From Pelecanus crispus (Eukaryota > Chordata > Aves > Pelecaniformes > Pelecanidae): 64,000 bases of DNA. The position numbers and the translations under genes were made by a program. The first letter of the stretch is position 1. Each line of letters opens with the position of its first letter. The notes beneath the pieces were generated by a model. That model worked only from the letters and a program-made list of their open reading frames with translations, searched no databases and had not been told where the DNA came from. The stretch spans positions 1,364,001 to 1,428,000 of the forward strand of contig NC_134662.1 of assembly GCF_030463565.1 (NCBI RefSeq). Reading direction: 5' to 3'. This document shows positions 16,905-27,418 of this stretch, in pieces.

Positions 16905-17335
16905 CCCGCAGCTGGTCCCCACAGGGTGTCCCCATGCCCGGTCCCTGTGCTCAGTCCCACGTCCATGGCTTGCACCCACGCCTGGCCCCATGGACGGTGC
17001 CCAGTGCCTGCTCCCCACGGCTGCTCCCCACGGCTGCTCCCCACACTCGATCCCCCTGCCTGGTCCCTCCCCCTGCTCCCCACGGCTGCTCCCCACACCA
17101 GATCCCCAAGGCTGTTCAGGGTGCCTGGTCCTTATGGCTGGTCCCTACACCCAGTCCTCACACCTGGTCCCCGCACCCAGACCCCATAGCAGGTCCCCAG
17201 ACCCAGTCCCCACAGCTGGACCCCGTGCCTGGTCCCTGTCCCTGTCCCCACAGCCGGTGCCCATCGCTGGCTGCCACGCCGGCCCCACAGCCGGTCCCCA
17301 CGCAGGCAGGGCTCCGCAGGCAGCATCACGGGAGC
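16905..17335. repeat. Degenerate C-rich minisatellite (CTGGTCCCCACAC-like units)
   Basis: About 430 bp built from imperfect 15-25 bp units around GGTCCCCACRSCTGG and CTCCCCACGGCTG. Copies differ in length and sequence, so the array is old or evolving by slippage. It causes long proline- and serine-rich frames that are not genes. Confidence 0.75.
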
Positions 17336-17685
17336 CCGTGGGGCCACACACGCCGGCACCGGGGCCACCCCCAGGGCTCTCCGTCCCCACCTGCGGGGAC
17401 AACATCCACCACCGCGGCATCCCCATCCCGCCGAGGCTTGGGGCGCCTGCCCGGACCCCGTCCCCGGGGCAGAGCCTCGGCAGCCGAAGGAAATCCTCCC
17501 CCCTCCCCCCCATCGCCCCAGCCTTTCTTCTCCGCTCCCCCTGTTTCTAATTCTTTTTCCTCGCCCGTAATGAGGGGATTACAAGGCAAACTCCAGCAGG
17601 ACGCCTTTGTGGGGAGACAATCTGAGTGGGGAAGGCAGTTCGGGGCTTTGTCCGCCGCCGCCCCCCCGGACCCGCGCTGGGGGGA

Positions 17686-18035
17686 CATTTAGAGCAATTA
17701 CTTGTCCAGAAAGTAACTGTCAATCATTCTTAAAGGGGAAGGCCTCCAATTAATAACCTCGTCTTAATCCTTTGGACTCATTTCCAATCTGCGGGGCCTT
17801 GGTGACATCTGCAACACTAAATAAAGATTCTCTCGAGCCTTAGCACGGCGGTTCTGTGACAAATAAGAAGACTAGAGGCAACTTTGGCTGCCAAAGCTGC
17901 GAGATTGGTGAGGTTGAGCCGCTTGTTTGGTTCCCAGGAGGGACCGGCAAAGTTAAATACTCCTGGAATAGCCGAGTTGGGCCCAGCAGGTAACGCCGAT
18001 TTATTCCGATTCGGGAGGAAGCGCCGGGGGAAGAT
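17686..18035. promoter_or_regulatory. AT-rich island B, probable conserved noncoding enhancer
   Basis: A second AT-rich block without coding frame. It contains GAGCAATTACTTG (17692-17704), TGTCAATCATTC (17718-17729), CCAATTAATAAC (17746-17757) and CTTAATCC (17763-17770, an OTX/CRX-type TAATCC), followed by a less AT-rich part with TTTGGCTGCCAAAG (17883-17896), a near-perfect NFI-type palindrome. It lies 3.5 kb before the RAX2 coding start and is a good enhancer candidate for RAX2. Confidence 0.5.
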
Positions 18036-19650
18036 GCTGAAAAAGGGAGCGGGTGTCCCCGGGGCGCGCCCAGGGCCAGGGCTGGGGCTGGCACCCTTCG
18101 CTGGGGGCTCGGGAGCCGGTGCCGGGGGCCCGTCACCATCACTTGCAGCGATTTACCCCCGGAGCCGGAGGGCAGGAGCCACGCATGCTCCCGACCGCCG
18201 GCACCGGCCACCGCCAACAGCCCGTCCCAAGCGGCCTGAGCCCAGGGGGCCTCATCCTGGCACCCGGGTGGGCTTCTGAAGGCAAAAAAAAGGGACCCAG
18301 CAAAAGCTGGGGCTGTCCCCGGGCTGTCCCCGCCGCGTCCCCCGCTGCTGGGGAAAGCCACTTGTCCTCACTGGTGCTCTGCTCCGTTCCGGCACCGGGG
18401 AAGCGATTTTTTTGCCCACTTAAAGCAGGGCTCGGTGCCGTTTCTGTTGCCTTTTCGGGTGTCTTTAGTAACAGGTGTCCCCTCCCCCCCCGCTGGCAGC
18501 CCCCGCAGGAAAACCACAGGTTGGGGTGTCGAGTAGATGGAGGAAAAACCCTCCTGAGGCTTCGGGTCCTTGCGTTCCCAGCACAGTTTTAAAGCTTAAA
18601 GGCTTAAACCCAAAAATTGCTGCTGGGATGTCAGCGGCCACAGGAAAATGTCCGATGGGAGCAGGGAGGTGGCTCTCCCTGCCGTACCTGCTCAGCGCTG
18701 CCCGTTTTTAGGCAGTATTCCCGAAACGCTGATGGCAAAGGCTCGGGGCTCCTGGGGCCAGTCCCTGGAGGACGAGGACCACGGGGTGGCCGGTGCTGAT
18801 GTCCCCCCGCCCGACCCCACCAGGGCCCGGCCCTCGCACCCCCCATCCCGCGGGGTCTGGTGCTGCCGCGCTGCTGCCGGGTTGCTCCTGATTGGTTATT
18901 TTGCTGTTCTTCGCTTTATTCCTGCTCTCACGCCGGGGTTTGCTCCGCTTCCCAGGGGTTTTTGGCCTCTTTTGCTTTCAGATGGGGTCAGGGTGGGGGG
19001 ACGATGGGGGCTGCCCCCAGCCCTGGCCCTGAACTCCATCACCGCACCTGGTCCCAGTCCCCTGCCATTGCCCCCCCCCTTCCCTCCTCCCGCCTGCCCC
19101 ATTTTGTCCCCAGCCCTCCCCAGTGCCCACCTCACCCATCCCCATTGCCCCAGCTCCCCCTAATCCTCCCCCCAGCCCCAGCTCCCCCTGTTGCCCTGTG
19201 GGGCCACAGGACACGGCCGGGCAGGGCAGGCGGGGGCCCTGATGGGTGCTGGGTGCCCCGGGGTGTGCGTGCCCCAGGTGGGTGCTCTGGGTGCTCACCC
19301 CTCCTCCCCTCTCCTTGCAGGTGCGGAGCTGCGCAAATGAGAAGTGGGTGAGCGAGAGCGGGATGGCAGCAGGGGATCCCGTCCCCTCCCCATGTCCCCA
19401 GCCCCAGGACACGCCGCAATCCTTGCACGGTGACAACGGGGCCCCTGCTCCCCCCAGCACCCACTCACCCCTGCCTTGGGGCACCCCGGGGCGCAGCACC
19501 CAGCACCCCTGCCCCGGCTCACGGCTCCCATGGGGCACCCCAAGACTGCAGCCCCCCTGCGGCAGCAGGGCCGGACCCGGAGGTGGCCAGAGCCCCCGGG
19601 GCTACAGGACACCCTGCGAGGGGCTGTGGGGCGGCTTGGGCAGCTGGTGG
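18036..19650. other. Intergenic, no gene seen
   Basis: Spacer between island B and the CA/TG-rich repeat. A possible 27-bp mini-exon with acceptor and donor look-alikes at about 19321-19347 has no reading-frame support. Otherwise only GC-driven open frames are present. Confidence 0.4.
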
Positions 19651-19654
19651 CTCC

Positions 19655-20680
19655 CAAAGTCACACACACCGGTGCTGTGCGCACACTGCGTGCACAGTGC
19701 TGCAGACACATGGCACGTGCTGCACACAGCCCTGTGCATGCACCGCACACACCGTGCCTGCAACGCACACTGCAAACACGGTGCACTGCACACGCTGCGT
19801 GCACAGACCCTGCGCATGCACTGCAGCCTTATAGGTGCTGCACCCGCTGAGCTGCACAGCCTGCACAGGCCGCACACCCAGAGCGCATGCTCTGAGCGCG
19901 CTGCAGAGGCACCGGGCACAGCACCAACAGGCACTGGGCATACACGGCACATATTGGATGTGCTGCACATGCTGCACACCTGCACGCAGTGTGCACTGCA
20001 CTGCATGCTCTGCAGGCGCCTCCACTGCATGCACTGCGTGCACTGCACACAAAGGCACCGTATGCACTGTGCAGATGCTGCACACGCACTGCATCCCCAC
20101 AGATACTGTGCACGGATTCACAGTGCCTAGACATTGTGCACACCCTGCACACATTGCACGCACTGCACTCTTTGCACACACACTGAGCTGTGCACACCAC
20201 ACATGCGCCGCACGCACTGCGCACATGCAGTCATTGCGTTGTGCACGCTGCACACACGGCACACGGACACTGCACCCTGGGCACTGCGCACTGCACCCGA
20301 AGCACGCACGCTGCACGTGGTGGGCATGCAGCACAAACCGCCCTGCACGGGCGCACCCAGCCCCGCACACGCACACCCACACTGCGCACACGCTTCACAC
20401 ATTCCACCCCATGCTCAGTCCACTGCGTGCATGCCCTCCTGCTCCCTGCCGTGCGTACCCCAGGCACCCCACACCTGCCCACGCGGGTGGGCCACACGCC
20501 GCACGCATCCCCGCACCTGCACAGACACACACCTGCTGCAGACGCACTGCTTGCACCCACGCTGCCCGCTGCACACGCAGGCACTCACCGTGCACGCTGC
20601 ACGCAGACACCCCACACATACACAGACACCCCACATGTGCACAGCCTGAGCAACACCCAGCACCCACCCCCTGCATGCTG
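19655..20680. repeat. Long degenerate CA/TG-rich tandem repeat (TGCACACACTGC-like)
   Basis: About 1 kb made almost wholly of short CACAC, TGCAC, GCACTGC and CACGC words, with a loose 10-15 bp period. It is not a pure dinucleotide repeat: GCAC/GTGC words dominate. All six frames are open over long stretches and give Cys/His/Ala-rich peptides, a compositional artefact. The alternating purine-pyrimidine sequence is the type that can form Z-DNA. Confidence 0.8.
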
Positions 20681-21482
20681 CCCTCTCGGGACCCCCATTT
20701 ATTCCCTCCCAGAATTAACTGATGTTCCTTCTCCCTCCCCACACCCATTTGGGCATTAGCCAAATTTTTGCCAGTGGGTCTGGGCAATGCAGCGCCTTCC
20801 CCTTGGCAGAAGTGCCCCGGGATTACAGCTTTCTGCCCCATTTCTGTGTTTGCCTACATCCTCACGGCAGAAACAGACCCTTAATCCCCAGCAAATACTG
20901 CAGGAAGATTTCAGATGCTGGATAAAAAGCTTACAGATGAAACATTGCAAGGGTTGAAAATGCTTATAAGCATGCAGAAAAAAGGTTATTAGCCAGGGGA
21001 CAGCGCCAGGTCGCCCTGGCCGTGCCTGGGGACCGACATTGGGTCCTCCAGCAGTTCAGGGCCGGACTCGTAGCCCATGGGGAAGAGGGGCTGGAGGAGA
21101 GGAGCTGGGCTGGAAGGAGGGAGCCAGCCTGGGCTGGTTCCCTCCACACCAGGGCAGGGGGGAGGTCGGGTCAGCTCTCAGTGATGGCGCTTTCATAAAA
21201 TCCTTGAATTCAGGTGAAATTTGACTTAGTTTCAGGTGGGTGCATTGGCCTGGTCACATCCCTCCATGGAGCCAAGCGTGGGGTGCCCAGGGCACCGTCC
21301 CTGGGACCCCGGGTCAGTCCCAGCACACTGTGGCAGAAGGCAGGATTACGCCTTTGCATAACCCGTTTCTGGGGCCGCCCCATCCTCCCGTCCGTTGCCT
21401 TGTCCATCCCTCCATGGCCTGGGGTTGCATGGGGGGGTCCAATGTCCCCATGCCCCGGCTAACCCCCGCGGTCCCCTCGCAG
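20681..21482 (+). promoter_or_regulatory. RAX2 proximal upstream region
   Basis: About 800 bp before the RAX2 coding exon, less GC-rich than its surroundings. It has K50 homeodomain cores GGATTA at 20820-20825 and 21343-21348 and TAATCC at 20882-20887. The 21343 site is followed by TTTGCATAA (21352-21360), an octamer-like POU site. A splice acceptor (CCCCTCGCAG) ends at 21482, so a noncoding first exon should lie within or before this region; I cannot place it. Confidence 0.45.
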
Positions 21483-24132
21483 GCACCACCATGTTCCTGA
21501 ATAAGTGCGAGGGCGACCTGGGCGAGCTGCGGAAGCCGGGGGATGGTGAGGGCACCCCGCCGGCCGCCGCCGAGGAGGAGCAGCCCAAGAAGAAGCACCG
21601 GAGGAATCGCACTACCTTCACCACCTACCAGCTACACGAGCTGGAGCGCGCCTTTGAGAAGTCCCACTACCCTGACGTCTACAGCCGCGAGGAGCTGGCC
21701 ATGAAGGTCAACCTGCCGGAGGTCCGCGTGCAGGTAGGGAGGATGCCCGGTGGCCCCGGCACACCAGACCTGTCCCCTGGGTGCTGGAGAGCTTTGCTCT
21801 GCTCCCAGCGCCACTGCCACCACCTCGCTCTGTGCCTCAGCTCCCCCATTGCTCGAGGTGGGAGCGGCATCTCTGCAGAGTCAGCTGCTCCTGCCAACAC
21901 CTGACAGGGGATTTAATGGCTGAGCCTTGTTCCCCCACGAGGTCCCGGTTCAGCCCACGTGCCAGAGGCTCTGTTTGGGCAGGGAGATGGTTTTTAGAGA
22001 CTTTTTCCCCCGCTGGTGGTGGCTGCTCCCATCCCTCCAGCTGATCCCACTTGCATCCCTCCAGCTGATACCGTGGGAAAGCAAGCAGCCAAACCTCAGC
22101 TGCTCGTGACCACTTCCCAGTCTTTAGGGCTGGGAAAGCACAAGATCCTCACAGATTTGGGGGTTTTAGGCTTTTCGGAGCAGGGCGGTTCCGGGGGGCC
22201 AGCGGAGTTGCGGAGGTTTTGCTCCCTGGGCTGCAGGAGAAGGCTCTGCCTGGAGGGAGATGCAGCCTGGGGAAGAGATTGGGGTCCCACCGGTCTGCTC
22301 CCCCCTGCCCCTGGGATTGACGGGGCGAGACTGGGGCGAGGGAAAGGGCGAGGGAGTTGAAGCAGCGACAAACCCGCTGCAAAGCAAGGCAGTAATCCCC
22401 TTACAAATTAACCGAGTTTCCCAGGCCTCAGCCCCAGTCCAAGACAACTCAGCCTTTTTCTTGGGGGGGGGGGGGGTCCAGACCACAGGGACACCTCTGC
22501 CAAGCTCTCTGAGCAACGGCCAGTTTCATAGAATCTCAGAATCATTTAGGTTGGAAAAGACCTTTACGATCACCAAGCCCAACCATTAACCTAACACTAC
22601 CAAGTCCACCACTAAACCATGCCCCTAAGCACAGTCTTTTAAATACCTCCAGGGATGGGGACTCAACCGCTTCCCTGGGCAGCCTGTTCCAATGGTTGAC
22701 AACTCTTTTGGTGAAGAAATTTTTCCTAATACCAAATTTAAACCTCCCCTGGTGCAACTGGAGGCTGTTTCCTCTCGTCTTGTCATTTGTTACCTGGGAA
22801 AAGAGGTCGACCCCCACCTCACTACACCCTCCTTTCAGGCAGTTGTAGACAGCGATAAGGTCTCCCCTCAGCCTCCTCTTCTCCAGGCTAAACAACCCCA
22901 GTTCCCTCAGCTGCTCCTAATAGGAACTTCCATCACAGGACTTGTTCTCTAGACCCTTCACCAGCTCCGTTGCTCTTTGGACACAAAGTTTGCACCAGTA
23001 TAGCCCAGTGTCCACCAGCAAATATGACCAGCCCATGGGAGACATCCCCTTCTCAGCCCAGCCGTTCATCTTTACTCCTGCTCTGCATCGTGTGGCAGAT
23101 GTCCTGTGCCCTGTGCTGCTGGGGGCTCTGGGCACATGGGGACCAGCGCTCTAATGGGCAGCTCCCATGGGGCAAGACATCACTGCTGGCATCGGCTTGC
23201 CGGTCCCTCTGGTTCCTGCTGGGTTTTGGTGCAACTGTGGCAGTTTGGCTTCTAAAAGCTTTTACTGAGGGGCTTTTGAAGGCCAGCTAACATTACACTG
23301 TACGGGTGTTCGCGGGGCTGGGGTGCATGTTCCTGTGGAGCAGCGAGGGCAGGGGCTGCACAGTGACACCTCTCGCCTTCCGCGCCTCGGAGGTGCCCTC
23401 AGCCTCTGGGGTTTGCGGGAGAGGTTTGGCAGAGGTGCGCAGTGCGCTGGGGATTGCTGGAGCCCTGTGGGACATCCCACGTGGGACCCAACGCACAGGG
23501 CACCCCACGTGGGATGGGGTACATCATATGGGACACCCCACTTGGAGCACCCTGTGTGGGGCACATGGACCACCCACAGCACAATGGGGCACCCTGCATG
23601 GGGCACACCACATAGGGAACAGCATGTGGGGCATGCTGCGAGGGACCGGCTGGGCACGATGGGGCTTACCCTGGCTCTCCCCTCGCAGGTTTGGTTCCAG
23701 AACCGACGAGCCAAGTGGAGGCGGCAGGAGAAGATGGAGGCCAGCTCCATGAAGCTCCACGACACCCCCGTGCTCTCCTTCAACCGGCCTCCCATGACAC
23801 CCAACGTGGGGCCCATGAGCAACTCCCTCCCGCTCGACCCATGGCTGACATCCCCCATCTCCAGCGCCACCACGGTCCACAGCATCCCCGGATTCATGGG
23901 AGCCCCCCAGGCCCTGCAGCCCCCCTATGGCGGGCACTCCTTCCTCAACAGTCCCCCGCCGATGGCGCAGGGCATGCAGCCCATGGCCCCCGCACCCTAC
24001 CAGTGCGGCACCACCTTTGTGGACAAGTACCCGCTGGAGGAGGTGGATCAGAGGAGCTCCAGCATCGCCTCGCTCCGCATGAAAGCCAAGGAGCACATTC
24101 AGACCATTGACAAGACCTGGCAGCCCATTTGA
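21483..24132 (+). CDS. RAX2: RAX2 (RAXL): retina and anterior neural fold homeobox 2
   Basis: Paired-like homeodomain transcription factor of retinal photoreceptors. The exon starts at 21483 after an acceptor; coding runs 21491-21733 and 23689-24132 (81 + 147 codons, 228 aa). The start [15 protein letters not shown] is at an ACCACCATG context and matches the MFL start of human RAX2. Homeodomain residues 36-95, with [20 protein letters not shown] and a Gln at homeodomain position 50 (WFQNRR). The only coding intron splits the homeodomain between VRVQ and VWFQ, the usual place in this family. The C-terminus has an OAR motif ([14 protein letters not shown], residues 205-218). Human RAX2 is shorter (184 aa) with a degenerate tail, so this bird copy keeps more of the ancestral RAX layout. 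The intron holds a CR1 fragment and a short degenerate repeat. Confidence 0.95.
22526..22990 (-). mobile_element. CR1 LINE 3' fragment, minus strand, in RAX2 intron
   Basis: Begins at the CR1 3' end (TTTCATAGAATCTCAGAATC) and runs into the ORF2 C-terminal part, where the minus strand reads [35 protein letters not shown] and [14 protein letters not shown]. It is 5' truncated at about 22990 and lies antisense to RAX2. Confidence 0.92.
23460..23645. repeat. Degenerate GGGGCACCCCAC-like repeat in RAX2 intron
   Basis: Around nine loose copies of a 15-25 bp unit with GGGACACCCCAC, GGGGCACATGG and similar words, ending some 45 bp before the second RAX2 coding exon. CACGTGGGA words repeat at its start. 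Confidence 0.6.
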
Positions 24133-24680
24133 TGAACGCTCCCCTCCGGCCCCACCGGCCCCTGACTCCTGCCCCTGGCATCAGCTCGGCCATGGGGCAG
24201 GTGAGGGGGGTGACGGCGGGATGCTCCGCAGGACCAAAGCCGGCGCAGGGCAGGGATGCTGGGCTGCATCTTCTCCCTGCCGAGCCAGCACTGTTGGTGG
24301 CAGGGGAGTGAGCCGGGGCGCTGGCAGGACCCCGCCATGGGGGAGCACCCCGGCAGCCACCCGTGGCCCCTCTGCCTTGCCGAGGCACCAGCCTGGGCTG
24401 AGGATCTGTCCGAGGCTCAGGCATCTCGCCATGCCACCAGGCCACCCACCGCCCCCGGTCGGACACCTCCTTTCCCCACACCCCTTCCCCTTCCCAGTAT
24501 TATTAATTTTTTTTTTTTTTTTAATGCTGCAGATTTAAACAAAACTGAACAGAAGAGCTCTAGTTTCATAGGGAGTACTTGGGGGGGGATGTTTTAGCCA
24601 CATCGGGGTGTGACGCTGGTCGCGCCGGTAGATGCGCCGGCACGGACAAGACGGTTGTATCGTGAGTAAAGACATAAGCT
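24133..24680 (+). other. RAX2 3' UTR
   Basis: Follows the RAX2 stop at 24130-24132. It contains a 17-base T-run near 24507-24523 and an AGTAAA (24665-24670) that could be a weak polyadenylation signal. No canonical AATAAA is present here. Confidence 0.5.
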
Positions 24681-25884
24681 GAACAGCTGCCGCGTGCTGG
24701 AGTCAGGCGCTGCCGGGGGCCCTGCCCGCCGTGCTGCTCGTTAGTGGTGCCGCTCGTTAGCGTGCTGGGGCTGCAGAGCCTCTGCCAGGAAGGAGCTCTC
24801 TGGGGCAATGTGGGAGCGTGGTCCCCGGGCTCCTCCCGCCCCGCTCCCTTGGGCTGTTGCGTGCGGGGCTGGGGCCGGATCCGGGCATGGGTGACCCTGC
24901 CTGGCCCTGGCTGCGGGCTGGCACCGGCTTTGTGCCCCGCCACCTCCTCGGCGGCCTGTCAAGGGGCATCCATCGGCCATCCCTCGGGGGCTGCGCCTGC
25001 CGCCCACCTGCCCTAATTGCTTCCCGGCAGCGCCCGCCCGGCCACATGTTGGCGGCACAAAGCTGCCGTAATTGTGCCAGCGGGAGGGTGGGCAGCAGTG
25101 GGACCCCCGAGGGCTGGCGAGAGGAGGGGGCTGGCCGGGAGCCCTGGGGTCAGCAGGGGACGGCGGGCTGCGCCAAGGCTCATTATCCTTTGCCGGCGGT
25201 TCCTGCCAGGTGGAAGCCGGGTGGCAAGGTGCCACGTCCCTGGGGGTCCCCGGTGCGGCTCTGCAGCCCCAGGGGGGACCCTGCTACCCGCCTGCTGGGG
25301 TTTGGGGCGCAGCCAGCGTCACCGGCACCCTCACAGTGGTGGCAAGGGCCAGCACAGCCCCAGCAGAGATGGCTGAGCCCATGGTGGCTTTGAGGTGCTG
25401 AAGCACAGCCGGGAAAGCGAGAGACAGGGGCTTGGCCCTGGCCGAGCGGGCGCCCTCGTCCCTGAGGTGTCCTGGGGTGTCCCAGGTCCCTGGGGTGCCC
25501 GGGGTCCCTGGGGTGCCCCGGGTCCCTGGGGAAGCGAGGCGAGCGCAGACCTTCCCCCCACCAAAATGAGATGTTTCCCCCAGAAATCTTCCCACTACGG
25601 ACCCGATGACAGCCACAAACTGAGGCTTTGCTGGGACACCCCTATCCCCACCGTGTCCCCATGTCCCTGCGTGGGCCAGACCCCGCTCAGCTCCAGCAGC
25701 CCTGGCCGTAGCCCCCGCACCCCGGGGGGTCTCACCCCAATCCGACAGCCCCAGGGCCGGACCCCGACGTCCCCATAGCCCCCGGGTCAGGCGGGACCAG
25801 CCGGGATGCCACCGGGCCAGGCGAGGCACTGACCCCAGTGAGACCCTTCTTGTCCCCCGTCCCCCGGCTGCTGCTGCTCGTCTG
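24681..25884. other. Intergenic, no gene seen; short CCTGGGGTG repeat
   Basis: GC-rich spacer downstream of RAX2 with no supported exon. At about 25455-25535 a short tandem repeat of CCCTGGGGTGCCCGGGGT-like 18-bp units occurs (about five copies). Confidence 0.45.
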
Positions 25885-26360
25885 CTTTGTTAGTGACAAT
25901 TAAACCTTTAACAACCCATTAAATCCATAATCGATGCTCCCCGGCTCCCCAGCCCGGTTAATGGGCCGGGGCCCAGGCGAAGCAGCCCGGCCGAGGCTGC
26001 TCCGGCGGGGAGATAATGAAGCAAGGGCCGCGGAAGTAATGGGGTTTGATCCGGGGGAAGGGACGCGCTCAATGGGGGCTGCGCTTTTCACATGACATAA
26101 TTGCCGAGGCTGGCGCCAGCCCGGGGCACCCCTCGGCCTCCCGAGCGCCAACAAAAGCTGGCTGGCGCGGGGAGCGGGAGGCTCGGCACCCCCAGCCCAG
26201 TTGATCGGAGCCTAATTGGGGCGAGGGTGCCCCCCCCAGTCTTGCAACCGCCGGCCGAAAGCGAGGGCGCAGAGAGGCCCTGGGATGAGGATGCGTCTCC
26301 CCGGGTCACAGGGGTTGGGGGGGTATGCGAATTATTTAAATGAGCTAATTGGCATGGGGT
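25885..26360. promoter_or_regulatory. Island C downstream of RAX2, probable conserved noncoding enhancer
   Basis: A third AT-richer block with homeodomain cores at both ends: GACAATTAAACC, CCCATTAAATCC and ATAATCGATG within 25894-25936, GGTTAATGGGCC near 25957, ACATGACATAATTGCC near 26092, CCTAATTGGGGC near 26212, and GCGAATTATTTAAATGAGC then TAATTGGCAT around 26327-26355. No coding frame or repeat signature. It lies between RAX2 and the convergent paracaspase gene, 1.8-2.2 kb after the RAX2 stop. Confidence 0.5.
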
Positions 26361-26555
26361 AGCACTGGCGCACCCCAGGGCATCGTGGTGGGGGATGTCG
26401 GGGGACCCTCGCGGGAGGGGTCGGTCACCCCTTCCCTCCCACGGGCGCCCCGGTGCCCCTGCGCTTAGTGCAGAAATAGGCGATATTTCTGTCCCCAAAA
26501 AATGCCATTTAAATGCAGAAAAGGCATAGGAGCGCCAAGCCCCTGCCCTTTCTTC

Positions 26556-26561
26556 TTTATT
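26556..26561 (-). terminator. Possible polyadenylation signal of the paracaspase gene
   Basis: TTTATT on the plus strand, read as AATAAA on the minus strand, about 860 bp after the paracaspase stop codon. It is the first canonical signal I see downstream in that direction, so the 3' UTR may be about 0.9 kb and run through the repeat at 27000-27200. Confidence 0.4.
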
Positions 26562-26999
26562 GGTGCTTTCCCTGGTCGAGACCCGCTGGAGCACGCCCCG
26601 CACGATTTGCAGCGCCCAGCACGTGAGGCCACGTTTGGGAAAAATCCAAGCCAAAAGGCATTTTTTTTCCGCCCCTAGATCGCAATCCTGTCCTGAAATC
26701 ACTCACTGCCCAGACGGGGCCAGCACAGCTCTGCGCCTGGGGTTGTACTGGGAGGACTGGGTGCTACTGGGAGCGCTGGGGACACCGGGGGGTTCTCCCA
26801 GCCCCTCGCGGCAGAGCAGGAGCCCTCCTGCTCCCACCCCCTCTAATCCCCTCCCGTGGGATCTGCCCCCTAATCTGCTTATTTCTCTCTATTTCTCCTA
26901 GGCCTGAACGAGCCCAGCCCTGCCCTGGCACGACGCCTCGTGCCAGCTGAGCCGTGGGGTCTGGGCACTCTGCCCCCAGGCTGCCAGGCGGTTTTCTGG

Positions 27000-27200
27000 C
27001 ATGTGGGGCTGGCACTGACTTGGGATATGGGGCTGGCACTGCCGTGCCAGGAGACATGGGGCTGGCACTGCCCAGGGACATGGGGCTGGCACTGCCCAGG
27101 GACATGGGGCTGGCAGTGTCCTGGCACATAGCGGTGGCACTGTCCCGGCATATGGGGCTGGCACTGCCATGCCAGGGGATGTGGGGCTGGCAGTGCTGTG
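27000..27200. repeat. 24-bp minisatellite (CATGGGGCTGGCACTGCC-like)
   Basis: About eight copies of a unit built around ATGGGGCTGGCACTGCC. Two central copies are identical 24-mers; flanking copies vary in length. It lies just beyond the paracaspase stop and may be transcribed in its 3' UTR. Confidence 0.8.
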
Positions 27201-27418
27201 TGCATGGGACAGCACCGAGCTGCAGTCCCCTGTGCCAGGGGTCCCAGCCGTGCCGCCCAGCGAGCCCCGCATCCCCTGGGACAGGCCAGGATGGGGCTCA
27301 CCCCCTCCTGGTGCCCACCTCCACGCATGGCACCTCCGTCCCCTCCAGCCCCCCACCCCCAGCAGGACAGACGTGGCCCCAGGGGACCGCGGTGACAAGG
27401 GGGGACCGTGCTGTCCCT

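Noticed and set aside
16006-17692. 514- and 301-codon plus-strand frames between the complexin and RAX2
   Set aside because: They run through a C-rich degenerate minisatellite; proline/serine repeats mirror the DNA repeat, and no family match is visible.
19321-19347. Possible 27-bp exon with acceptor CTCCTTGCAG and donor GTGAGC upstream of RAX2
   Set aside because: Such pairs are expected by chance in GC-rich DNA; nothing ties it to the RAX2 transcript, though a noncoding first exon must exist somewhere upstream.
19246-20722. Cys/His-rich open frames of up to 295 codons in the CA/TG repeat
   Set aside because: All six frames are open and the peptide pattern follows the repeat; no zinc-finger spacing is present.
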